This document shows, in pieces, positions 48,425 to 56,227 of a DNA stretch of 64,000 bases. The translations under genes were made by a program, and so were the position numbers. The DNA lies in the NCBI RefSeq assembly GCF_000193375.1, contig NC_015315.1, positions 248,001 to 312,000 on the forward strand, in the 5' to 3' direction. The stretch comes from Thermoproteus uzoniensis 768-20 (GTDB lineage Archaea > Thermoproteota > Thermoprotei > Thermoproteales > Thermoproteaceae). The notes under the pieces were generated by a model that was given only the letters and a program-made list of their open reading frames with translations, searched no databases and was not told where the DNA came from. Numbering within the stretch: the first letter of the stretch is position 1; each line of letters opens with the position of its first letter.

Positions 48425-50326
48425 ATGAAGATGCTACTATTGCTCACCCTTCTAGCGGTAATCGCCATCGCCCAGTTCATACCCCTCGCGGAAGTCCTGG
48501 ACTGGAACGCTAGGCCACTATCATGCGGCACCGTGTTTCTTTTCGACTCGCAGGGCAAGGTGATAGGCACTGTGAAAGTAGTAAATGGCGAACTAGAGAA
48601 GCCGATAAACGCCACTGGGGTTGCCGTGATAAAAATTGCATGGGGCTGGGTCAGCGACCCTGCCGCGGCGACGTGGATATACGACTCGAGCAACCCCCGC
48701 GACGTAATGGAGCTAGGCAACGCCTTGTCGTCTTCGGCAGTTAGGACGTATGTTTATCCCATAACGATTTATGTAGAATACGGCGGTGGGATGCCGGTGA
48801 GCGGCCTCACCGTGGTGGTCGCTGGCTTGGGCTTCTATTCTGTGTCGCGCAGTGGGGCAGATGGCAGCGCCCAAATTGTGGACACGGTGTGCGGAGGGGA
48901 GTTATCACAGATTCCGCCTGGCAACTACACCTACTACGTGTACGATCCGTCTGGCGCATTGGTGGCGAGCGGGAGGTTTGCCATCGCGCGGGGAGCCCCA
49001 GTTTTAGCCGGTCTTGCTATTACGGTTGGCGAGCCGCGGAGCGGCGTGGGTAGCGTCGTGGTGTCTGGCGTGAGGTTTTCTAATGGTAGCGTGGGCAGTC
49101 TGGCAATGCCTGTGGTGGTGGAGGGGGGTAGGTTGGTGCTCCTCGGCGAGTTGCCGCCGAGGTTTGGGAGCGTGGCGGTTTATCTGAGGTCAATTCCAGT
49201 GGGTAACGTCTCTCTTCCGGCTAGGGGCGGGGCCGTCTTGGTGTACAACGGCTCGCGTATGCCGAGTAGCCTCGCCGAGCTGGGCTTGTATGTGAACGTG
49301 ACTGTGAGGGCTGTGGATATGGGCGGGGCCCTGCTGAGGGGCTCGGCGGTTCAAGTGTGGTACGGCGGCCATCTGCTGGCCAATGGGACTGATGAGGTGA
49401 GGGTGGCTCTGCCTCGTTCAGATCTCCTCGGGGGGCCCTACACCGCGGTGGTGGCCTCGCCTGCCGTGTTGCCTAATGGCAGGTTTTTCACTGCCAAGAG
49501 GGAGTTTTCCGTTGGGCGGGAGACGTCGGTGGTGGACGTACGGATTCCCGCCGTGTATACCGTGGTGAGGGTTGTGGATGGATTTGGCGAGCCGCGCCGT
49601 GATTGGCGTGTGGAGATTGTCAACGTCACCTCTGGCTTGGGGGAGGTCAGGGCGTTGCTTATCGAGGGGGAAAAATACGTCGCCAGGGCGATCGGTCTCG
49701 GCTTTACCAACACGACGGTATTCACGCCTGTGTCTGAGGTGTCTGTGGTGATCCCCACGGCCCTAGTCGAGGCGTATGTAGTGGACGGCTTTGGGAGGGT
49801 GAGGGAGGACTGGCCTGTGGAGATCGTGGGCGTGGCCTCCGGGCGGGGGAAGGTGGGGCCTGTGGAGGTCATTGCCGGGGAATACACGGCCAGAGCTGAG
49901 GCGTTTGGCAGGACGTTTCTAAACGAGTCAGTGGTGGAGAAGGGGCAAAGGGCTGTGTTGGTTGTGCACGTCCCCACCGCCAAGATAAAGGTCGCCGTGT
50001 TGGAGGAGAACGGCAAGCCGCCGGCGCAGGTTTATCTAGTGGTGCTCGGGCCTGTGACTATAAACACCACGCAACCAGCTCTGGAGGCCGAGGTGCTCGC
50101 CGGCGAGTACGTGGTGAGGGCTACGGCCGATGGTAGAAACGCCACGGAGCGGGTTGTTTTAAAGCCGGGCGAGGTTAAGGATGTGGTGCTGATGCTACCG
50201 CCGAAGCCGCGGTTCCCGTGGGAGGTGGTAGTGGCGCTCGCAGTAGCCGCCGTGGGGATCGCCACCGCCGTGGTTCACGCGAGGCGCCGCTCGCGGGCTA
50301 GCAAGTCCAGTACCAGTGGCATATAG
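48425..50326 (+). CDS. Membrane-anchored surface protein with repeated beta domains, 633 aa
   Basis: Signal peptide MKMLLLLTLLAVIAIAQF, an extracellular part with many N-x-S/T sites, and a C-terminal anchor (VVVALAVAAVGIATAVVHA) followed by RRRSR. Three neighbouring repeats of about 70 residues (roughly 375-600) share VVDGFG.PR.DW.VEIV.V.SG.G.V..... and end in ..V.VPTA.. Each resembles a carboxypeptidase-regulatory or Ig-like domain. Base use differs from the neighbours: G- and T-rich third positions (GTG, TTT, GGG) rather than the C-rich style elsewhere. This suggests horizontal acquisition or a different history. ATG start; TATA 23 nt upstream at the edge of the inverted-repeat element. Confidence 0.82.
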   Translation: MKMLLLLTLLAVIAIAQFIPLAEVLDWNARPLSCGTVFLFDSQGKVIGTVKVVNGELEKPINATGVAVIKIAWGWVSDPAAATWIYDSSNPRDVMELGNALSSSAVRTYVYPITIYVEYGGGMPVSGLTVVVAGLGFYSVSRSGADGSAQIVDTVCGGELSQIPPGNYTYYVYDPSGALVASGRFAIARGAPVLAGLAITVGEPRSGVGSVVVSGVRFSNGSVGSLAMPVVVEGGRLVLLGELPPRFGSVAVYLRSIPVGNVSLPARGGAVLVYNGSRMPSSLAELGLYVNVTVRAVDMGGALLRGSAVQVWYGGHLLANGTDEVRVALPRSDLLGGPYTAVVASPAVLPNGRFFTAKREFSVGRETSVVDVRIPAVYTVVRVVDGFGEPRRDWRVEIVNVTSGLGEVRALLIEGEKYVARAIGLGFTNTTVFTPVSEVSVVIPTALVEAYVVDGFGRVREDWPVEIVGVASGRGKVGPVEVIAGEYTARAEAFGRTFLNESVVEKGQRAVLVVHVPTAKIKVAVLEENGKPPAQVYLVVLGPVTINTTQPALEAEVLAGEYVVRATADGRNATERVVLKPGEVKDVVLMLPPKPRFPWEVVVALAVAAVGIATAVVHARRRSRASKSSTSGI

Positions 50327-50340
50327 CTCTCCTCTTTAAT

Positions 50341-50875
50341 TTATACTAACGCCGCTAGAGCTCCTGCGATGAAGCTGCCTGTGTGGGCGAAGTAGGCGAC
50401 GCCGCTTTGCGACAGGGTTATGAACTCCAGGTTGCCGTAGAAGAGCTGGTAGAGAAACCAGAACCCGACGTAGGCCCATGCCGGCACCTCGACCATGGTT
50501 ATTAAGAGCACAGGCGTTAGGATGCGGGCTCTCGGATAGAGCACCATGTAGGCGTCGAGCACGCCGCTTATGGCCCGGAGGCCCCGGGCGCCGGCATATA
50601 CGCTTGGCTTGGGCCTGGGTAGCCGACGCCGCCATTGACGAGGCTTGGGTCTCCACCGCCATGTAGTGAGCGAGCGCCGCGGCGAGGCCCCAGAAGGTGT
50701 GGAGGAGGGTACCGTGGCCGTAGTAATCCTCCACGTTGTCGCCGAGCACCCAGAGGTAAAGCGTGTTCCCCACTATGTGGAGCACGCCACAGTGGAGGCG
50801 TCTCGGTGGAGGGTTTTCAAGCCTCCCTTCACGAGGGTGGTGAGGTTGAGGTATCGCCTGACGGAGAAGTCGCAA
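50341..50875 (-). pseudogene. Rhomboid-family intramembrane protease, frameshifted and active site destroyed
   Basis: In one minus frame the sequence reads HCGVLHIVGNTLYLWVLGDNVED, FWGLAAALAHYMAVETQASS: the H.G..H...N..FLW.FGDNVED start of rhomboids. The frame then shifts; a second frame continues ISGVLDAYMVLYPRARI, VPAWAYVGFWFLYQLFYG and GVAYFAHTGSFIAGAL, the rest of the same protein with its catalytic His. The junction corresponds to the GASG active-site serine. In the second frame it reads AGARGLRAISG, with the Ser codon lost and extra bases. The N-terminal part has no proper start. Upstream on the plus strand (about 50885-51000) a membrane-like scrap, YPVALAFFLIGLSLMVYVI, hints at another lost gene. 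Confidence 0.8.
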
Positions 50876-51010
50876 CTCCCGCCTCGACTACCCAGTTGCC
50901 CTCGCCTTCTTCCTCATAGGCCTCTCCCTCATGGTATACGTCATAAAATGCTTCCCAAACTCTTCCTTAGAGACTCCACGCACTTCCCTACACGTAACTT
51001 ATAAGTGTGC

Positions 51011-51042
51011 GTTAACTTTTTAAAGTAAACACAGTATGTAAA
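51011..51042 (+). promoter_or_regulatory. vapBC promoter with operator-like inverted and direct repeats
   Basis: GTTAACTTT-TT-AAAGTAAAC (51011-51030) is an inverted repeat with one mismatch. It covers the TATA box TTTTTAAAG centred about 23 nt before the GTG start at 51044. GTAAAC recurs as a direct repeat at 51025-51030 and 51037-51042. Ribbon-helix-helix antitoxins repress their own operon at sites like this, so autoregulation by VapB is expected. Confidence 0.55.
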
Positions 51043-51043
51043 C

Positions 51044-51268
51044 GTGAGCGTGGTGATCGGCGTGAGGGTGCCCAGGAGGCTGAAGGAGGAGCTCGAAAAA
51101 CTCGGCATAAACTACGCAGAGGAGATAAGGAGGTACCTAGAGCAGAGGGTGCGGGAGGAGAAAGCCAAGAGGCTGGCCGCCGCGCTGGACAGCATATCAG
51201 CCGGACTGGAGATAGACAGCGACTACTCCACCCAGTGGATAAGAGAGGAGCGTGAGGCTCGTAGTTGA
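51044..51268 (+). CDS. vapB: VapB-type antitoxin
   Basis: 74 aa: VVIGVRVPRRLKEELEKLGIN followed by YAEEIRRYLEQRVREEKA, the ribbon-helix-helix layout of an archaeal CopG/VapB antitoxin, then a Glu/Ser-rich tail (DSDYSTQWIREERE) that would wrap the toxin. It starts at a GTG with TATA and operator immediately upstream. The last 17 nt overlap the VapC gene, the usual coupling of a toxin-antitoxin pair. It neutralises VapC by binding and blocking its active site. Confidence 0.88.
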   Translation: MSVVIGVRVPRRLKEELEKLGINYAEEIRRYLEQRVREEKAKRLAAALDSISAGLEIDSDYSTQWIREEREARS

Positions 51269-51668
51269 CGCCTCGGTAGTCGTCAAGTGGGCGCTTCCCG
51301 AGCCCCACCACCAGGAGGCGAGGAGGCTGAGAGACGACCACCTGGCTGGCAGAGTGAGGGCCGCCGCTCCGCCGTGTCTATGGCTCGAGGTGGCCAGCGC
51401 CCTGCGGAAATACGTAATCAGAGGGATAATCGGCAGAGACAAGGCGGTGGAGGCGCTTAGGCTCCTCCACCAGACAGACATCGAGATAATCGACGTCGAG
51501 CCGGCGCGGGTGCTAGAAACGGCGCTGAGGCTAGGAGTCACAGTTTACGATGCGGCGTACATATCACTGGCGGAGTCCCTCGGCGTCGACTTCTACACAG
51601 CAGACGAGAAGCTACTAGGCCGCACCAACGCGAAGCACATCACGCAGTACAAAAGGCCAAGGGGGTGA
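51252..51668 (+). CDS. vapC: VapC-type PIN-domain toxin (RNase)
   Basis: 138 aa with the PIN acidic residues Asp6 (LVVDASVVVKW), Glu46 (LWLEVASAL), Asp100 (TVYDAAYISLAE) and Asp118 (FYTADEKLL). All four are present, so the RNase is predicted active. VapC toxins cleave tRNA or rRNA when VapB is lost. The pair stands in the plasticity zone between a broken rhomboid gene and coding scraps, as toxin-antitoxin modules often do. Confidence 0.92.
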   Translation: MRLVVDASVVVKWALPEPHHQEARRLRDDHLAGRVRAAAPPCLWLEVASALRKYVIRGIIGRDKAVEALRLLHQTDIEIIDVEPARVLETALRLGVTVYDAAYISLAESLGVDFYTADEKLLGRTNAKHITQYKRPRG

Positions 51669-52088
51669 TAGCTCTCCAACAGCGCTCTCGCCACAGCAGT
51701 AGAAATCTCCCTAATTGCGTAGCCACCCCTCTTCGCAACATCGCGTCTGAACCCACCTAAGACGGCCGTCGCGGCGCTTCTGCCATGGGGGCGTGCCAGA
51801 ATTGACGGTGGAGAGGGGCGAGTCCAGATCAGAGGCCGTCCGGCGTCTAGTCCTCAAAGGCGTAGCGCCCCGAAAACCCCCTACCCCCTCCCTAGGCCGC
51901 CTCCAGCACGCCCGCATCCCCGCGGGATTGGACCGGCCGGAGTTGAAATATGGACTGCCGCGAGATCTCTTCTAAGTAAATACGACAGTGATAATTTGGA
52001 AAAGAATAACGGCGGCCGGACGCCTGAGATCCAACCCGTGCTGGGCGTATTCAAGAGGGGCAGGGAGTGAGCCGTCGAGGCCGGAAAG
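51669..52088. pseudogene. Region of coding scraps, including an antitoxin-like remnant
   Basis: No intact gene is supported in these 420 bases. Three scraps stand out. On the minus strand near 51790-51670 a frame reads GGFRRDVAKRGGYAIREIST and ARALLESY. On the plus strand about 51800-51870 reads TVERGESRSEAVRRLVLKGV, like the ribbon-helix-helix of a VapB/CopG antitoxin without a complete gene. Near 52030-52070 a plus frame ends PVLGVFKRGRE and stop. They look like decayed toxin-antitoxin or mobile genes. Confidence 0.45.
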
Positions 52089-53513
52089 CTACTGAAGCAC
52101 GGACCTCAGCACATCGGAGATCTTTTTAGCCACATCGGGGTCCGGCTCCACCTCCTCCGGCCACTGCTCTCCGCCGTATTCCTCCGGGAGCTTCCGCGTG
52201 GCGTCTATGCCGAGCTTGGAGCCGTAGCCGGGCACCGGCGAGCCTGTGTCCAACACGTCCACGTGGGCGCCCGGCACGACCACCACGTCTCTCTGGGGAT
52301 CGACTCGTTGGGCTAAGGCGAAGACGACTTGGTTCAAGTCGTGGACGTCCACGTCGTGGTCCACAACGATGACTATCTTGGTCAGCGACATCATGTGGCC
52401 GAGGCCCCAGAGGGCGGCCATCACCTTCTTGGCCTGCCCCGGATACCTCTTCCTGATGGACACTATGGCGACGCCTTGGTAGAGCCCGTGCTCGGGCAGA
52501 TTCAGGTCGACTATCTCGGGCACCAGGAACCTCAACACGGGGAGGAATATCCTCTCCACCGCCTTCCCCATCCAGGCGTCCTCCAGCGGAGGCTTCCCCA
52601 CGACCGTGCCGTAGTATATAGGGTCCTCCCTCCGGAGGAGGGCCTTGGCCTTGAAGACTGGGTAGAGGCCTCCTCTGTCGTACACGCCGTAGTGGTCGCC
52701 GAAGGGCCCCTCCTTGCGTAGGTCCCTCACGTCGACGCAACCCTCGACGACGGCCTCGGCCCTCGCGGGTATCAAGAGATCCGTCGCGACGCCCTTCGTC
52801 ACCTCGACTCCGTCGCCCTTGACGACGCCGGCGAACAGGTACTCGTCCAGCGGGTAGGGGGTCGGCATCATGCCGCTGAGCATTAAGGCGGGGTCTCCGC
52901 CTATGGCTATGGCCGCGTCGACGCAGCCCTCGGAGCTGGAGAACAGCTCCGCCGCCCTCTTGTGTATCTGGGCGTGGACCACGGCCTCCGTCTTGTTCAG
53001 TATCTGTATCCTGTAGACCCCTATGTTCGTTACCCCCCTCGCGTCCCTCGTGATGAACAGCCCGTAGGTGATGTAGCGCCCCGCGTCCTTCGGCCAAGAC
53101 CTAAACGCCGGGAGCGAGGTCAAGTCTGGGTCGGCCGCCACCTCCTTGACGGGGCCGCCTCTGACCAGCTTCGGCATGTATCTGCCCAACGAGGCCGCCT
53201 CGGCGAACGCCTTGAGCTTTTCCAGGAACGTGGTGGGCGGAGGCGCCGAGAGGGGGGCCAGAAGCCTTTCGCCCACCTCCTCCAGCCTCTCGACGCCGAG
53301 CGCCAGCTTTATTCTGTCCAGAGTGAAGAGGTTTCCGGCCACCCGCCAGCCTGGATGCCCCTTGACCTTCTCGAACAAGAGGGCGGGGCCCTTCCTGTAT
53401 GCGGCCTGCCTTATGGCCTCCGGGATCTCCAGCTCCGGCGAGAGCTCGGCCGACACCCTCCTCAGCTGGCCCCGCGCCTCCAACGCCTCGAGGAACTCTC
53501 TGAGGTCTTCCAT
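52089..53513 (-). CDS. ubiD: UbiD-family decarboxylase
   Basis: About 474 aa with the UbiD pattern: MEDLREFLEALEARGQLRRV, PALLFEKVKGHPGWRVAGNL, NIGVYRIQILNKTEAVVHAQIHKRA (prenyl-FMN region with Asn/Arg), KEGPFGDHYGVYDRGGLYPV (the E...D acid cluster), and HDLNQVVFALAQRVDPQRD. It needs prenylated FMN made by UbiX, which is not in the window. It decarboxylates an aromatic or quinone precursor. The ATG at 53513 has GTTTTTAACC about 24 nt upstream; the in-frame start at 53555 lies beyond that box. UbiA follows 70 nt away on the same strand, pointing to quinone synthesis. Confidence 0.9.
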   Translation of the reverse strand: MEDLREFLEALEARGQLRRVSAELSPELEIPEAIRQAAYRKGPALLFEKVKGHPGWRVAGNLFTLDRIKLALGVERLEEVGERLLAPLSAPPPTTFLEKLKAFAEAASLGRYMPKLVRGGPVKEVAADPDLTSLPAFRSWPKDAGRYITYGLFITRDARGVTNIGVYRIQILNKTEAVVHAQIHKRAAELFSSSEGCVDAAIAIGGDPALMLSGMMPTPYPLDEYLFAGVVKGDGVEVTKGVATDLLIPARAEAVVEGCVDVRDLRKEGPFGDHYGVYDRGGLYPVFKAKALLRREDPIYYGTVVGKPPLEDAWMGKAVERIFLPVLRFLVPEIVDLNLPEHGLYQGVAIVSIRKRYPGQAKKVMAALWGLGHMMSLTKIVIVVDHDVDVHDLNQVVFALAQRVDPQRDVVVVPGAHVDVLDTGSPVPGYGSKLGIDATRKLPEEYGGEQWPEEVEPDPDVAKKISDVLRSVLQ

Positions 53514-53584
53514 GGGCTCTACCACTTGCCGGTTAAAAACTGCGCAGGCGCCCAATGCCGTTCGGCCGGCCCCCGCGAGGCGTT

Positions 53585-54463
53585 CTACAGAAGATAGTTA
53601 GCCAATACCCCTGCCGCGATGAGCAGTCCGACCGACAGATTGGCGTTGAACGCCTCGGGTATCCTTTTCTCGTCCAGCGCCGTTATGGCCGACCACACCT
53701 CTACGGCGGATCCCAAGGCCGTCAACGCGAGGCCGGGCAAGCCGCCGCCTAGCGACAAGTAGTTCCACAGATACAGCGCGGCCGATGCGACCAACAGAAA
53801 GACCCACGAGGCCCTCGCCGCGCGCTCGCCGTAGCAGGCGGGTATGCTCCCCAGCCCCATCCTCCTGTCGAAATCCAGATCCATTTTCGAGTAGAAAGTG
53901 TCGAATCCGGCGACCCAGAGGGCCGATCCCAGCACCAGCAACCACGGCGTGTGCAATACGGCAACGCGTATGTCGTTGCTATATACGGCTATAGATGCGC
54001 CCAACGGCACCAACGCGTAGACGGCGCCTAGGTGTAGGTGCGGGAGGCAGTGGAGGCGCTTCGCGTAGGGGTAGGTCACCGTCACGGCGAGATAGGGGAG
54101 GCTGAGGTAGAGAGGCCACGGGCCCAGCATGGCGGCCGACAGCTCGAAGAGCGCGACTCCTACGGCGAAGGTCGCGTAGGCGCCTCTTAGACTGACGGCG
54201 CCCGTCACCAGCATCCTGCCCTTGGTCCTCGGATTCAAGGCGTCTATTTCGCGGTCGGCGATGTTGTTGTAAGACATCCCGGCTATCCTCAGCCCGACGA
54301 AGGCCGCCGCTATCCAGACGGCTTGCCATAGGGTCAAGGAGCCGCCGGAGGCCTCCAACGCGGCGGCGTAGGCCATAGGGAGCGCGAAGAGGGTGTGCTC
54401 TATCCGCACGAACTTGAGGTACCGCCAGAGGGCCGAGCTGGCCGCCTCGGGATCCCACCTCAC
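53585..54463 (-). CDS. ubiA: UbiA-family prenyltransferase
   Basis: About 292 aa, eight to nine TM helices, with both Asp-rich motifs: YNNIADREIDALNPRTKGR (NxxxDxxxD) and DTFYSKMDLDFDRRMGL. It attaches a polyprenyl chain to an aromatic acid such as 4-hydroxybenzoate or an analogue in quinone synthesis; other UbiA members make lipids or heme A. Pairing with UbiD favours the quinone route. I use the GTG at 54463 (reads VRWDPEAASSALWRY) since the GATAAAATTT promoter element ends near 54490; a TTG at 54487 would overlap it. Confidence 0.88.
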   Translation of the reverse strand: MRWDPEAASSALWRYLKFVRIEHTLFALPMAYAAALEASGGSLTLWQAVWIAAAFVGLRIAGMSYNNIADREIDALNPRTKGRMLVTGAVSLRGAYATFAVGVALFELSAAMLGPWPLYLSLPYLAVTVTYPYAKRLHCLPHLHLGAVYALVPLGASIAVYSNDIRVAVLHTPWLLVLGSALWVAGFDTFYSKMDLDFDRRMGLGSIPACYGERAARASWVFLLVASAALYLWNYLSLGGGLPGLALTALGSAVEVWSAITALDEKRIPEAFNANLSVGLLIAAGVLANYLL

Positions 54464-54486
54464 GTCGGCCCAGCTCGACGGAAACA

Positions 54487-54500
54487 AAAATTTTATCCGG
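54487..54500. promoter_or_regulatory. Shared divergent promoter of ubiA and the ASCH gene
   Basis: The short AT-rich AAAAATTTTATCC is the only such sequence in the gap. Its plus-strand TTTTATCC lies about 22 nt before the GTG at 54517. Read on the minus strand, GATAAAATTT lies about 26-30 nt before the GTG at 54463. It resembles the bidirectional box between ribC and the NikR-like gene. Confidence 0.45.
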
Positions 54501-54516
54501 GCCCGGGGGAACCCAC

Positions 54517-55065
54517 GTGCATTTGATGCTCTCGAGCCGCTACGTCGCCGATCTGCTCTCAGGCAAGAAGAGGGCCACGGTGCGGCTCGGGATTGTGAGG
54601 AGGGATAGAGAGGCCGTGATACACAGCGGGGGCCGAATAGTTGCAGTGGCCGAGGTGCTCGACGTCAGGTACAAGCGGGTGGCCGAGCTGGACGACTTCG
54701 ACGCGGAGCTCGACGGGTACAGCAACGTGGAGGAGCTCAAGAGGGCGTTGAGGAGGCACTACCGCGGTATTAAGGACGACGATGTAGTCTCCATAATAGT
54801 GTTCGGCTCCGTCAAGCCCGTGGATCTGCCGGACGATTGGGCCTACGGCGGGCTGAAGCCCTACGAGCTGGCCGAGCTGGCGCTTAGGCGCCTCGAGCTG
54901 ACCGAGGAGGAGAGGAGGGTCCTAGCCGCCGTCGCCAAGTACAAGAGCGTGAGGAGGGCCGCCGTCAAGCTCTACGGCTCTGTGGAGAGGAGGAGGGCCA
55001 TCAGAAGGCTTTTAAGGACGGTCGCGAGGAGGCTGAGTGGGGATCTCCGCTCGTCCTCGCGATAG
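54517..55065 (+). CDS. ASCH-domain protein with C-terminal helix-turn-helix-like extension
   Basis: 182 aa. Residues 1-115 form an ASCH domain (PUA-like RNA-binding): MLSSRYVADLLSGKKRATVRLGI, GGRIVAVAEVLDVRYKRVAEL and DDVVSIIVFGSVKPVD. The last 55 residues are helical and very basic (KSVRRAAVKLYGSVERRRAIRR, VARRLSGDLRSSSR), like an HTH or RNA-binding tail. ASCH proteins bind RNA or act as small-molecule hydrolases. It is a candidate RNA-processing factor; the target is unknown. GTG start. Confidence 0.85.
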   Translation: MHLMLSSRYVADLLSGKKRATVRLGIVRRDREAVIHSGGRIVAVAEVLDVRYKRVAELDDFDAELDGYSNVEELKRALRRHYRGIKDDDVVSIIVFGSVKPVDLPDDWAYGGLKPYELAELALRRLELTEEERRVLAAVAKYKSVRRAAVKLYGSVERRRAIRRLLRTVARRLSGDLRSSSR

Positions 55066-55070
55066 CTCTG

Positions 55071-55958
55071 TTGCTGGAGGCGCTCGACGTGCCGAGGCGG
55101 TGGCGCGGCTATCTGGTCAGCAGGCTGATCCCGCCCCAGATACATCCCGTCTCCCTGATCTATAAAGCCGCCGCGCGCCTGGTCGCCAGAGGACGCGCCG
55201 CCAGAAACGCCGCGGTGGTGGCCTCGTTCGCCGCGTTGACGGCCGCCGTGTTTTGGATCGCCCAGTCCTACCTCTCGTCGAGCGTCTGGGGGATCTTCTT
55301 GGAGGCCTACCTCCTCAAGCTCTCGTTCTCAGAGAGCCAGATACTCTACCCCTGCGCCTCCGCGTACAGGCTGGACCCCTGCCCTAGGGACGTCGTCCAG
55401 CAGTTCGTGAGACGCGACCTCTCCCGGGCAGACTGCGGCCACGTAGCCTCCGCATGTCTCGAGACGGCCGCGGAGTCGCTTGCAGACTCGTTCGTGTCGC
55501 CGCTCTTCTGGTACGCCATCTTCGGCCTCCCCGGCGCCTGGGTCCAAAGAGTCGTCAACACCCTCGACGGCTTGATCGGCTTTAGGGACTGGGGAACATC
55601 AGGCGCGCCAGCCGCCTATCTCGACACCGCCGTGAACTGGATACCGGCGAGGATCGCCGCCGGGCTCATACTCGCGTCGGCGTATCTGTCCGGCCTCAAG
55701 CCGAATCTGTCCGTCCTAGGCGATAAGTCGGTTGAGAGCCCCAACGCGAGATGGCCTATCTCGGCCATGGCCGCGTCGCTCCGCGTCAGGCTGGAGAAGC
55801 CGGGCTCCTACGCCGTCGGCGTCGGCGATCTGCCTGACCGGGGACAAGTGCAGCGGGGTCTCGAGCTGGTGGCCATATCCGTGGCGCTCTACTCGGCGGC
55901 GCTTATGTCGGCTCTATATTTATATGGGTGTGTTTGGGGGACGCCATGCCTAGGATAG
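55071..55958 (+). CDS. cbiB: Adenosylcobinamide-phosphate synthase (CbiB/CobD)
   Basis: About 295 aa, multi-span membrane protein with the CbiB signatures: HPVSLIYKAAARL, ADSFVSPLFWYAIFGLPGAWV, RVVNTLDGLIGFRD, DTAVNWIPARIAA and SPNARWPISAMAASLRVRLEKPG. It joins cobyric acid and an aminopropanol-type side chain in vitamin B12 synthesis. The start is a TTG at 55071; the frame reads hydrophobic (LVLAIALLLEALDVP) further upstream but has no usable ATG, GTG or TTG there. A TTTTAAGG box at 55009-55016 would start RNA near 55038. The N-terminus is therefore uncertain. Its 3' end overlaps the next gene. Confidence 0.88.
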   Translation: MLEALDVPRRWRGYLVSRLIPPQIHPVSLIYKAAARLVARGRAARNAAVVASFAALTAAVFWIAQSYLSSSVWGIFLEAYLLKLSFSESQILYPCASAYRLDPCPRDVVQQFVRRDLSRADCGHVASACLETAAESLADSFVSPLFWYAIFGLPGAWVQRVVNTLDGLIGFRDWGTSGAPAAYLDTAVNWIPARIAAGLILASAYLSGLKPNLSVLGDKSVESPNARWPISAMAASLRVRLEKPGSYAVGVGDLPDRGQVQRGLELVAISVALYSAALMSALYLYGCVWGTPCLG

Positions 55959-56227
55959 ACGGGAGGATATACCGGTACTATTACTACGCATATATAGGGT
56001 TCGCCGTGGGCGTCGCCGTGTTCTACCTCTACGCCACGTTGGGCGGGTACATAACGCCGAATGTCTCCATAGGCAGCACGTCGTTGAACTTAGCCGAGCT
56101 CGTGGCCGCAGTCTTCGGAGCCGCCACTATCCTAGCCCTATATCTCAGATATGTCGAGGAGGAGAGGGCCAAGGCGGCCGCCCCCCAGAAGCCGGCTAGG
56201 AGGGAGGCGGGCCGGAGGCGCCGTTGA
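55946..56227 (+). CDS. Small membrane protein, two TM helices, basic tail
   Basis: 93 aa: two hydrophobic helices (AYIGFAVGVAVFYLYATL and LAELVAAVFGAATILALYL) and an Arg/Lys/Ala-rich cytoplasmic tail (AAAPQKPARREAGRRRR). The ATG at 55946 is 26 nt after a TATTTATAT box that lies inside the end of cbiB. No family recognised. Its end converges on the radical SAM gene with a 32-nt overlap. Confidence 0.62.
   Translation: MPRIDGRIYRYYYYAYIGFAVGVAVFYLYATLGGYITPNVSIGSTSLNLAELVAAVFGAATILALYLRYVEEERAKAAAPQKPARREAGRRRR

Noticed and set aside
52126-53097. Second minus frame of 323 codons inside ubiD
   Set aside because: Arg-rich out-of-frame reading; the UbiD frame carries all conserved motifs.
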